Source: Myxococcus sp. CA023 (GTDB lineage: Bacteria > Myxococcota > Myxococcia > Myxococcales > Myxococcaceae). Taken from it: a stretch of DNA of 64,000 nt. Every line of letters begins with the position of its first letter. Position 1 is the first letter of the stretch. The translations under genes and the position numbers were made by a program. Below the pieces are notes generated by a model. The model had not been told where the DNA came from. It worked only from the letters and a program-made list of their open reading frames with translations, and did no database searches. Positions 19,801-27,191 of the stretch are shown here, piece after piece. The DNA lies in NCBI RefSeq assembly GCF_010998615.1, contig NZ_JAAEAH010000023.1, positions 1 to 64,000 of the forward strand. The letters are read 5' to 3'.

Positions 19801-22159
19801 GCGCTTCATCCGTCCAGGTGGACGCCTCCACCCGCGCCAGCTCCGGCGGCGCGACACAGGTTCTCCTCGCTGGCGCCCCCTGCACCTCGGGGAACGCGGA
19901 CGACAACGCGGGGTGACGGACAACGAGCGCGGAGAACGCGCGAGCAAGCGCTCCGGCGTCCACTGGCGTGACGAAGCGCACCGCTTGGGACACGTGGTAG
20001 GCCTTGCTGCCCGGAGCCATGCGCTGGAGGAACCACAATGCCTGCTGGCCATCGGAAACGAAGGCCGCGGAGTCGCCGGGCATGACGGCCGGAGCCTCGG
20101 GTCGCGCCTCGGCGCCCTCGGTCCGGGCCCGCTCGACCCACCGCGCCAGCTCGCGGAGGCTCTGCCCCTGGAGCACCGCCGTGATGGGTGGAGACACGCC
20201 CCATGCCTCGTCCACGGCGTGCAACACCTCCAACGCTCTCAGTGAGTCGAGCCCTTGGTGCATCAGGGGCACATCCACGCTCAGCGCCGGTCCATTCGCG
20301 CCAAGCAGTGACGCCAGCCGGGACCGGAGCACCGCGAGCACGTCCGCCGCTTCGAGTGTCGCGTCAGGCCCGATGACCAGGGACGCCGCCGCGGCGTCCT
20401 CCTTCCATCCGTGCACTTCGTCCAGCGTCCCCGCCAGGAAAGCCTCACGCGTGGCGCGCCGCTGCACCTTGCCGCTCGACGTCTTCGGCAATGTCCCGGC
20501 GGCGATGAGCACCACGGCATGGACGGCCAGGCCATGCGCTTCGCCCAGCGCCGCGCGGATGCTCGCGACGACCTCGGCCGCCGCTTCCGGCGTGGCGACC
20601 TTCGCGGCGACCTCCTGCACGATGACCAGCCGCTCTTCGTCGCCGGCGTCCACCGCGAACGCGGCACCGCACCCGGGACGCACGCCGGGATGGCAGCGAT
20701 CCGCGGCGTGCTCCAGGTCCTGCGGGTAGTAGTTGAGGCCGCGCAGCACCAGCACGTCTTTCAAGCGGCCGGTGATGAAGACCTCGCCGCCGTCGATGAC
20801 CGCCAGGTCTCCGGTACGCAGGTACGGGCCCTCCCCCGAGCCCGCCAGCCGGCCATGGAACGTGCGCTCCGTTTCGTCGGGGCGCTGCCAGTACCCAGCC
20901 GCCACGCTCGGACCGCGCACCCAGAGCTCGCCCACGCGGCCCGGCGCACATGGACGGCCGGTTTCCGGGTCCACCACCCGCACGTCCTGGCCGCCCAGCG
21001 CCTGCCCGCATCCCACCAGCGCTGTCGCTGGAGCGTCCACCTCGGGGGCCCGCGCCTCGCCGCGCAGCAGGCCGTCACGAGAGAACCGCCGCACCACCGG
21101 CACCGCCGAGCGCGTCCCTCCCGAGACGACCAGCGTCCCCTCCGCCAGCCCGTAGCAGGGATAGAAGGCCTCGCGCCGGAAGCCCGCCGGGGCGAACGCC
21201 TCCACGAACCGATCCAACGTGTCCGCGCGTACGGGCTCCGCGCCGCTGAACGCCACCTCCAGCCGGCTCAGGTCCAGCGCCGCGCGCTGTTCGGGCGTGG
21301 TCTTGCGCACGCACAAGTCGAACGCGAAGTTGGGCGCGCCGCAGACCGTCGCACCGAAACGCGACATCGCCTCCAGCCACCGCAGCGGGCGCTGGAGGAA
21401 GGTCATGGGGGGCAGCAGCACCGACGGGATGTCGCGGTACAGCGCCTGGATGAGCCCTCCAATCAGCCCCATGTCGTGATACGGCGGCAGCCAGAGGGCG
21501 GCCACCGGCTGGGGGCGGGTGTCGAAGCCCCGGGCAATCAACCACGAGTTGTGCAGCAGATGACGGTGCCGCAGCACCACGCCTCGTGGCGTCCCCGTCG
21601 AGCCCGACGTGTATTGCAGGAACGCCACCGAGTCGCCCCGCAGGACTGGCGCGCGCCAGGCCTCCGCTTCGTGCGGGGACACGGAGTCCGTGGCCAGCCA
21701 GCGCAACGCCCGCAAATCGGGCGCCCCCTCCGTGAGGGGCTCCACCATGTCCGCGATGCCGGAAGTCGTCAGCGCCACCCGGGCGCCACAGTCCGCCACC
21801 AGCGCCTGGAGCCTGGGCAAGGTGCGGCCCAGCCGCATCGGGTCCGGTGGATATGCGGGCACCGCCACCACACCCGCGTAGAGACACGCCAGGAAGCCCA
21901 ACGTGTAGTCGCGGCCCGGCGGGTACAGCAGCAACGCGCGCTCACCGGGCGCCAGGTGTCGTTGTAGCAGCGCCGCCACCGCGCGAGCGCTCGCGTCCAA
22001 CTCCGCGTAGGAGAGGGCATGCTCCCCCGCCTCGTCGAGAAACGTATAAATCCAGTCGTCTGGCTGCGCGCCGGCGCGAGCCCGACACATATCCACGAGG
22101 GTGACATCCTCTGGGCAGACGAATTCGGAGGCGGGGTCGGCGCGGGTCGGAAGGTGCAT
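16823..22159 (-). CDS. Lipopeptide-initiating synthetase: FAAL-ACP-C-A-T
   Basis: This 1778-residue protein begins the assembly line. Residues 1-580 are a fatty acyl-AMP ligase (TSGSTGTPRG near 185, YHDMGLIGG, KTSSGK near the end), which activates a free fatty acid and loads it on the carrier at about 600-690 (QGLDSLRALE near 636). Condensation (about 710-1150, HHLVTDFWS near 828) joins the acyl group to the residue loaded by the adenylation domain (about 1160-1650, TSGSTGKPKG near 1323, GYGPTE present). My hand-read code is DMWTMAGVGK, which I cannot assign; Asp at the first position implies an alpha-amino acid. The final carrier has LGGSSLS near 1705 and ends in a basic Arg-rich tail. The next gene starts 10 bases downstream, so the two are cotranscribed. 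No strong Shine-Dalgarno precedes the ATG; the start was chosen because the FAAL fold begins within about 20 residues. Confidence 0.93.
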   Translation of the reverse strand: MHLPTRADPASEFVCPEDVTLVDMCRARAGAQPDDWIYTFLDEAGEHALSYAELDASARAVAALLQRHLAPGERALLLYPPGRDYTLGFLACLYAGVVAVPAYPPDPMRLGRTLPRLQALVADCGARVALTTSGIADMVEPLTEGAPDLRALRWLATDSVSPHEAEAWRAPVLRGDSVAFLQYTSGSTGTPRGVVLRHRHLLHNSWLIARGFDTRPQPVAALWLPPYHDMGLIGGLIQALYRDIPSVLLPPMTFLQRPLRWLEAMSRFGATVCGAPNFAFDLCVRKTTPEQRAALDLSRLEVAFSGAEPVRADTLDRFVEAFAPAGFRREAFYPCYGLAEGTLVVSGGTRSAVPVVRRFSRDGLLRGEARAPEVDAPATALVGCGQALGGQDVRVVDPETGRPCAPGRVGELWVRGPSVAAGYWQRPDETERTFHGRLAGSGEGPYLRTGDLAVIDGGEVFITGRLKDVLVLRGLNYYPQDLEHAADRCHPGVRPGCGAAFAVDAGDEERLVIVQEVAAKVATPEAAAEVVASIRAALGEAHGLAVHAVVLIAAGTLPKTSSGKVQRRATREAFLAGTLDEVHGWKEDAAAASLVIGPDATLEAADVLAVLRSRLASLLGANGPALSVDVPLMHQGLDSLRALEVLHAVDEAWGVSPPITAVLQGQSLRELARWVERARTEGAEARPEAPAVMPGDSAAFVSDGQQALWFLQRMAPGSKAYHVSQAVRFVTPVDAGALARAFSALVVRHPALSSAFPEVQGAPARRTCVAPPELARVEASTWTDEALRERLEADAREAFDLERGPLVRARLYTGAPRGDVLLLAMHHLVTDFWSLEVIAGELGALYTAEVRGTPSGLSPPPPPVAPILLSLARRSTGAQGEALLAWWRERLGGELPVLELPTSFPRPRLQSFRGAQVAFRLPRETSTRLKALARTHGATPFMVLLAGYLAFLRRYSGQEDLIVGTPTTGRPRADLSRQVGYFINPVALRARVPRTLSFSGLVARVRTTVLEALEHQELPFTRLVEQLQPRRDPSRAPIFQTMFALQSPRPENELLGAFAVGASGASARLGDDLTVESVPLSHPGAAFDLALMVAELEGAFVARLEYCADLFDATTAEQMARHLGALLDAAVAQPEVPLGDLPLFAPDERRTLLALGRRTQETRGALVPGIVHRIEDWAAKTPEAPALVAGASSWSYRELAAWVARLAARLRRHGVGPEVRVGTLLERGSPEQVVAFLAILKAGGTVVPQEPSYPPARVAWTLADCGARVLLAQERYAQRLALPEGVTLLPWEAHGEGDDMPDMSLWEAGDPPPDCVAYITYTSGSTGKPKGVMVPYRGTAHLCESMVSDLPVGPGSRVLQFASPAFDMSAWDYFLALASGGALHLSPGGPPAGDALYRMLREQRITSVTLPPPVAALLPDGPLPDLSMFMVAAEACPASLVARFAEGRAFYNGYGPTEVTVGATWGVIAPDEVGPPNIGRSMPHVDTYVLDEALQPVPVGVAGELYVGGPSVARGYLDRPDLTAERFIPDPHGGEPGARLYRTGDMARRRADGRLDFQGRADAQLKIRGFRIEPGEVETALRELTGMRQAHVTAWRPSVDGEPRLVAYVVPPPGDILPPGELRARLREQLPEHMIPVDIVPVAELPLLATGKVDVRALPRPSLAVSPAGKPRTPLEETVARAWAEALGLPAVDVHAHFFDDLGGSSLSAVRACSRLGEALGQDVPITHFFEHPTIHELARRLQAEARPEPTSDVKHQSRAEARRQALQRRGRTPRGQD

Positions 22160-22264
22160 GTCGAGAGTCCCGAAGCACTGCCTGGAGGCACCGCCCGGAA
22201 CGCCGCGTCACATCCCCTGCTGGAAGCACGAGGGGCACGCTCCGCATCGCTCCGAACAGCGCCC

Positions 22265-22297
22265 CTTGGAATCCGGTTCTATCTACCGGATTCCAAG
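22265..22297. promoter_or_regulatory. Perfect 13-bp inverted repeat, candidate operator
   Basis: The arms CTTGGAATCCGGT (22265-22277) and its exact reverse complement (22285-22297) flank a 7-base AT-rich centre. The element lies between two divergent starts, 106 bases upstream of the synthetase operon and 118 bases upstream of the aldo/keto reductase. No gene ends here and no T-run follows on either strand, so a terminator is unlikely. A binding site for a dimeric repressor or activator fits best. A 5'-leader hairpin on the synthetase mRNA is the alternative. Confidence 0.6.
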
Positions 22298-22415
22298 TAA
22301 CCAGAAAAGGCCTGGTACGCGCGCGACCCCGTCTTCCACGGTATGAGCCATGACACGCCTGGTGACACAACGAGGCGCGCCGCCATCCACGCTGAATGAA
22401 TGAGGAACCAACGGA

Positions 22416-23396
22416 ATGAAATACACCAACCTCGGACGCACGGGTCTTCGTGTGTCTCGTCTCGGCCTGGGCTGCATGAGCTACGGCACGCCCAAGTGGC
22501 GCCCCTGGGTGCTGGATGAAGAAGCCGCGCAGCCGTTCTTCCGCCGGGCGGTGGAGCTGGGCATCAACTTCTTCGACACCGCGGACATGTATTCACTGGG
22601 CGCGAGCGAGGAAATCACGGGTCGTGCCCTTCGCCGTTACGCGCGCATGGACGAGGTGGTGCTGGCCACCAAGGTCTACTTCCCCATGGGGGACGGGCAG
22701 AACATGCGGGGCCTGTCGCGCAAGCACATCGTCCAGGGCTGCGAGGCCAGCCTGAAGCGGCTGGGCGTGGAGGCCATCGACCTCTATCAGATTCACCGGA
22801 TGGACCCGAACACGCCGCTGGAGGAGACGCTGGCCGCCCTGGACCAGCTCGTGCGCCAGGGCAAGGTGCGCTACCTGGGCGCGTCCTCCGCGTATGCGTG
22901 GCAGTTCGCGCGGGCGCTGGGGGTCGCGGACCTGCGCGGCTGGACGCGCTTCGTGTCCATGCAGGGCCACTACAACCTCGTCTACCGCGAGGAGGAGCGG
23001 GAGATGCTGCCCCTGTGCGAAGCCGAGGGCATTGGTGTCATCCCCTGGTCGCCGCTGGCCCGCGGCCTGCTCGCGGGCTCTCGCAAGTCGCTGAAGGACC
23101 GGGACGCCACCACGCGGGCGAAGTCGGACACGCTGTCACCCATGCTCTATGACCAGGCCAGTGACTGGGACGTGGCGGAAGCGAACCGGAGCGTCGCGGA
23201 GAAGCGCAACGTGCCTCCCGCGCAGACGGCCCTGGCCTGGCTCCTCTCGCGCCCCGCGGTGACGGCGCCCATCATCGGCGCCACGAAGCTGGAGCACCTG
23301 GAGGATGCGGTGCGCGCGGTGGACCTCAAGCTGACCTCCGACGAAGTGAAGGCCTTGGAGGCCCCCTACCAGCCTCACGCCGTGCGTGGACTCTGA
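22416..23396 (+). CDS. Aldo/keto reductase
   Basis: This is a 326-residue cytosolic NADPH-dependent oxidoreductase of the AKR superfamily. It begins with the typical LGRTGLRVSRLGLGCM. The four catalytic residues are visible: Asp in FFDTADMY, Tyr four residues later, Lys in LATKVY and His in YQIHR. The C-terminal cofactor-binding stretch (APIIGATKLEHL) is intact. GAGGA stands just upstream of the ATG. The gene is transcribed away from the synthetase operon, and the two share a 256-base promoter region with a strong palindrome. A role in modifying the lipopeptide is possible but unproven; these enzymes are common stand-alone detoxification genes. The substrate cannot be told from sequence. Confidence 0.93.
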   Translation: MKYTNLGRTGLRVSRLGLGCMSYGTPKWRPWVLDEEAAQPFFRRAVELGINFFDTADMYSLGASEEITGRALRRYARMDEVVLATKVYFPMGDGQNMRGLSRKHIVQGCEASLKRLGVEAIDLYQIHRMDPNTPLEETLAALDQLVRQGKVRYLGASSAYAWQFARALGVADLRGWTRFVSMQGHYNLVYREEEREMLPLCEAEGIGVIPWSPLARGLLAGSRKSLKDRDATTRAKSDTLSPMLYDQASDWDVAEANRSVAEKRNVPPAQTALAWLLSRPAVTAPIIGATKLEHLEDAVRAVDLKLTSDEVKALEAPYQPHAVRGL

Positions 23397-23418
23397 GCAT
23401 GCACCCGGGCCCGCGGCG

Positions 23419-24669
23419 TCATGGACCCTCCACGCGCCGGGCCCGCGCTTCACCCGTGAGCCGCTGCCGCAGCCACGCCGCCGCCGACCGGAGATCCGCT
23501 TCGAAGTGGATGCGCGCCTCCGCCCGCGCCCGGCCTTCTGGAAGCCGAAGCACTGCTTCGGGGTCAAACGTGGCCATCCAGCCCTCCGCCCACCGCGTGT
23601 CCAACAGCTGCCCCCGGCTCAGGTGCATGCGAAACCCCACCCCCAAGAAGGCCTGCGCCGCCACGGGCCCCAGCGCGATGATCATCCGAGGGCGGACCTC
23701 CGCCACCACGCCCTCCAGCCCATGACGGCAGGTGCGCCCTTCCCCCCGCGCTGTCGGAGGGAGCACCCCGTGCCGCGAGCGGCATCCGTCCCCGCACGGC
23801 CGCACCACCCGGCGACTGGAACGCGTGAGCCCCGCGCGGCCCAACACGACCTCCAGGAGCGCTCCCGCGGAACCCGCGAAAGGCGGCTCCGCGATGTCCA
23901 CGGGTGAAGCCCCCACCAGCAGCAAGGACGCGCGCTCCGCGTCCGCCCGTGGGGGCGAATGGGACGCCGCCAGCCCTACCCGGGCGCGTGCCCACTCCGG
24001 CAGCGCCCCGCCTTCCTCGAAGGTCAACCGCTCCCGGTCCCAATGCGCCCAGGCGTCTGGCGTGAACAGGCTCCAGGAGAAGGCCGGGAAGCGGCGCACG
24101 AGGAACGGCGCCACGTCCCGGACGATGAGGTGTTCGGGCCGGTACCACGCGACATGGTGTTCGCGCCCGTCCCGCCACACCCGGCGGAAGCGCAAGGCCG
24201 CCATCAGCGCCTGCGTGTCCCGCCGCACCGCCTGCTCCAGCCACCGCAGTCGCCGCACGTCCGCGTCGTCGTGACACTCCAGCAGCGACGGCTCTCCATG
24301 GGTCAGCCGCCACAGCACGCGGTACAGCAGCGCCCAGCGCGCCGGCTCGCGGTGGCACACCACCTTCTGCGCCAGCCCCACGAAGTCCCGAGGCACCCCG
24401 GACGCGGCGCGCCCCCAGGCCTCCCAACGCGCGGCCTCCAGCCACATGCCCTGGCGGCCACGCGTTTCCTCGAAGTGCACCCGCTCTGGAGGTTCGCCCC
24501 GCGCCAGCAGCCCCCGCGCCACCACCCGGAAGGACGCCAGGTCCGGCGCCACGAAGACCCGCGTCAGCCCACCGTCCCGGTGTCTGGCCGCGAGCCGTTC
24601 CCCCTGCGCGCCCCGGACCTGCGACCACCGGGCACCGATGACAGGCCTCAACTCCTGATGGACGTCCAT
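23419..24669 (-). CDS. DUF4130 / uracil-DNA-glycosylase-like fusion protein
   Basis: The N-terminal half (to about residue 240) matches the TIGR03915/DUF4130 putative DNA-metabolism domain, with its PDLASFRVVARGLL opening and the SWSLFTPDAWAHWD segment. The C-terminal part, from about 255, is a UdgX-like uracil-DNA glycosylase fold: LLLVGASPVD, PFAGSAGALL, RPRMIIALGPVAAQAFLG and FDPEAVLRLPEG. The family's GEQPGDxE motif reads GASPVDIAE and the KRRIH loop of UdgX is not visible, so activity is doubtful. Cysteines in CGDGC and CRHG could hold an Fe-S cluster, as in related enzymes. I chose ATG 24669 because AGGA lies 8 bases upstream; an in-frame ATG at 24699 would add 10 residues. It ends convergent with the aldo/keto reductase, 22 bases away. 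Confidence 0.8.
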   Translation of the reverse strand: MDVHQELRPVIGARWSQVRGAQGERLAARHRDGGLTRVFVAPDLASFRVVARGLLARGEPPERVHFEETRGRQGMWLEAARWEAWGRAASGVPRDFVGLAQKVVCHREPARWALLYRVLWRLTHGEPSLLECHDDADVRRLRWLEQAVRRDTQALMAALRFRRVWRDGREHHVAWYRPEHLIVRDVAPFLVRRFPAFSWSLFTPDAWAHWDRERLTFEEGGALPEWARARVGLAASHSPPRADAERASLLLVGASPVDIAEPPFAGSAGALLEVVLGRAGLTRSSRRVVRPCGDGCRSRHGVLPPTARGEGRTCRHGLEGVVAEVRPRMIIALGPVAAQAFLGVGFRMHLSRGQLLDTRWAEGWMATFDPEAVLRLPEGRARAEARIHFEADLRSAAAWLRQRLTGEARARRVEGP

Positions 24670-24739
24670 CCGGGCATTCCTACCTGCCCGGTCTGACATC
24701 CGCCGTCCCGCCCGTGACGTCCTTCCGGCCCCTGGCGGC

Positions 24740-25708
24740 TCACGGGTCGCGCGCCAGCGCGTCCACCTGTTCCTGGACCTTCACGGCGTCGGAGAAGAAG
24801 TCATCCATGGGCTCGGTGCCCACCAGCCGGAAGGCCGGCGGCAGGAGCGACCGGCGGAAGCCCAGCTCCGTGCTGAAGGACTCGTTGCCCAGCCATTCAT
24901 CCGCCCGCGACAGCGCGCCAAACGACAGCGTGACGACGGCGATGACCCGTATGAGCCGCCCCGGCTCCCAGCGCGTCACGTAGCGCAGGTGCCAGTAGAG
25001 CCCCCAGGCCATCAGCGACAGGAAGGCGACGTGGTGGGCCCAGGCCAGGTTGCCACTCACCCCCAAGCTGAAGCCTACCAACGTGAGCAGCGGCTGGATG
25101 ACGACGGAGCCCAGCAGCACCAGCGCGGCCACGGTGGCATGCGTGCGGTAGTGGAACTGGCGCCGGGCGATGCGGCTCGCCACCGACCAGCCCCCCGCCC
25201 ACAGGAAGGTGATGCCCAGCGGCACCACCAGCGCCACCGTCAGCTCCCCCCAGTCCGTGCGCCCGTAGTTGGCCAGGTAGCCTTCCAGCAGGCTGGCGCC
25301 CAGGAGGGCCTGCAGGGCCAGGGAGAAGTAGCGGGGCTGCTCGAACACGCGCGGCCTCGGCGCGGTGGGCGCCGCCGCCACGACAGTCTTTTCCACCGGG
25401 TGACCGCGCGCGCGGAAGCGCAGCACCGTGTCCCCCACTGACACGCGGGTATCCGTGACCAGCTCCAGCTCGGCCAGCTGCGCCCAGGGCTCCACGCGGT
25501 AGGTGCCGTTCTGGCTGCCCACGTCGCGCAGCACCAGCGTGCCGTCCTCGCGGCGTTCGATGCGCAGGTGCTCGGCGGAGACCTTCGGGTCATCCAGGAT
25601 GACGTCGTTGCCGTAACCCCGGCCGACGTTGACGGGGAAGCGCTCCAGGCGATGACGGGCCTGGACGGAGTCCCCTTCCAACACCTCCAGGAAGATCACT
25701 TCGTCCAC
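24740..25708 (-). CDS. FHA-domain multi-pass membrane protein
   Basis: Residues 1-100 form an FHA phosphothreonine-binding domain: NVGRGYGNDV, SAEHLRI and GSQNGTYRV carry the conserved Arg, Ser, His and Asn. From about residue 130 to 285 there are about five hydrophobic segments, so the protein sits in the inner membrane with the FHA domain in the cytoplasm. The start overlaps the end of the upstream serine protease gene by 13 bases, so the two are translated from one transcript. This suggests a membrane protein that reads a Ser/Thr kinase signal and is linked to a protease. I do not recognise a named family for the membrane part. Confidence 0.82.
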   Translation of the reverse strand: MDEVIFLEVLEGDSVQARHRLERFPVNVGRGYGNDVILDDPKVSAEHLRIERREDGTLVLRDVGSQNGTYRVEPWAQLAELELVTDTRVSVGDTVLRFRARGHPVEKTVVAAAPTAPRPRVFEQPRYFSLALQALLGASLLEGYLANYGRTDWGELTVALVVPLGITFLWAGGWSVASRIARRQFHYRTHATVAALVLLGSVVIQPLLTLVGFSLGVSGNLAWAHHVAFLSLMAWGLYWHLRYVTRWEPGRLIRVIAVVTLSFGALSRADEWLGNESFSTELGFRRSLLPPAFRLVGTEPMDDFFSDAVKVQEQVDALARDP

Positions 25709-27018
25709 GACAGCCCCTCCAGGTAGCGGCGCGCCAGCTTGCGGCCATTGTCCGCGGTGAAGCCAGCCAGCGTGAGCGACGTGTCCACGCCGCTGGTGCT
25801 GGCATTGAGCGTGGCCGCGCGCAGCACCAGGTCATAAAGGCCGGGGAACTTCCGGTAGGCACGCATGCACAGCGCGGCACGGACGGGCAGGCCCGCCACG
25901 TCCACGAACTCCGACTGGCAGCGGTAGTTGGTGACATCCTGCCGCGTGGCCTCCACCGCGTCCGGGTCCTGTGAGAAGAGCGCGCTGTAGAGCGCGGAGA
26001 AGCGCAGCGCCCCCAGCTTCTGGCTGGTGGCGTGTTGATGAAGGAAGGCCACCACGCCCGTCCGGTGGCGCGAGGACACGAAGATGTCCTCCTCCGACGA
26101 GCACTGGTAGTTCGTCACCGTGTACGGCACCTCGGGGTCATGCGGCGTGTCCCCCCAGCACTTGAGGAACGTGCCCCAGCGCCCCGGCACGCGGTAGCTG
26201 CCCAGCGTCTGCTGCGGCACGGGCGCGCCCAGCAGCCTTTCGGTGACGCGCTGCTGGTTGTCCAGGAGCTGCGCGCGCACGGTGGCCAGCAGCGCCTGCG
26301 CGCCGGAGTCCTTGGCTTCCAGCGCGCGGACCAGCAGCGCGCGCGCGTGTTTCACCGGCACCAGGAAGCCCACCTGGTTGCCCATGGTCGCCACGTTGAC
26401 GCCCACCACGAGGCCCTCGCCCGTGAGCGTGGGGCCGCCGCTCATGCCCGGATTGATGGCCCCGCTGAAGTGCAGCCGCTCATAGAGCGCGTCGTGGATG
26501 AAGCCGTTGTACGTCCCCTCCACGATGGTGGTGCCCAGGTCGCGCGGATTGCCCATGGCGAACAGGCGCGCGCCCTGCGGCGGCTCGCGGTCGTCCAGGT
26601 CGAAGAAGCTCTGCACCGGGGTGGCCGTCTGGATGATGGCCAGGTCGTGCACCACGTCCACGTCCACCAGGCGCACCGGCACGGGCTCTGCGCCGCCCTT
26701 CAGGACCAGCTCCGCCGTGTAGTCCTCCGGGTGGATGACCACGTCGGAAATCACGTGGTAGTTCGTCACCGCGTGCCCGGCGGCCGACACGAAGAAGGCC
26801 GAGCCGATGGACGAGCGCGTTCCAGAGCGCCGCTCGATGATGCGCACCTGCGCGACCTGTCCCTCGATGCGCTGGAACAGCTCGTGCGTGGCGGGTGGCA
26901 GCGTGCTCAAGGGCACGGCGGGCGCTGCTTTGGGGGTGCCAGGTGCGGGAGGCGGGCTCGGCTCCGCCGGAGCCACCGGCGACTGCGTGAGCACCGCTGC
27001 GAGGATGAAAGCGAACAT
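25696..27018 (-). CDS. Exported trypsin-like serine protease
   Basis: This is a 440-residue protein with a short hydrophobic N-terminus (MFAFILAAVLTQS) followed by a Pro/Ala-rich linker, so it is probably exported or periplasmic. The S1C-type protease domain spans about 45-250. The triad is visible: His in TNYHVIS, Asp in VHDLAIIQ and Ser in NPGMSGGP. No PDZ domain is seen. The remaining 190 residues have no family I can name, but contain four Cys in a regular pattern (LKCWGD, YQCSSEED, NYRCQSEF, ALCMRAY), which could form disulfides. It is followed by an overlapping FHA membrane-protein gene. Confidence 0.88.
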   Translation of the reverse strand: MFAFILAAVLTQSPVAPAEPSPPPAPGTPKAAPAVPLSTLPPATHELFQRIEGQVAQVRIIERRSGTRSSIGSAFFVSAAGHAVTNYHVISDVVIHPEDYTAELVLKGGAEPVPVRLVDVDVVHDLAIIQTATPVQSFFDLDDREPPQGARLFAMGNPRDLGTTIVEGTYNGFIHDALYERLHFSGAINPGMSGGPTLTGEGLVVGVNVATMGNQVGFLVPVKHARALLVRALEAKDSGAQALLATVRAQLLDNQQRVTERLLGAPVPQQTLGSYRVPGRWGTFLKCWGDTPHDPEVPYTVTNYQCSSEEDIFVSSRHRTGVVAFLHQHATSQKLGALRFSALYSALFSQDPDAVEATRQDVTNYRCQSEFVDVAGLPVRAALCMRAYRKFPGLYDLVLRAATLNASTSGVDTSLTLAGFTADNGRKLARRYLEGLSWTK

Positions 27019-27191
27019 GGATGCGGCGCACCCTACTCCACCGCGCCCGCCGACGGACGTGCAGCCTCATGTCCCGCGCCAGGCAGGCGACCGGGCGGTC
27101 CGTCCACCCATCGACGCAGGCCTGCGCCGCCGGTCCATGGTCGCACCGCGCGCGGGGTCCCCATCTTCGCCCTTCGGGTGGGGGAGCCGGC

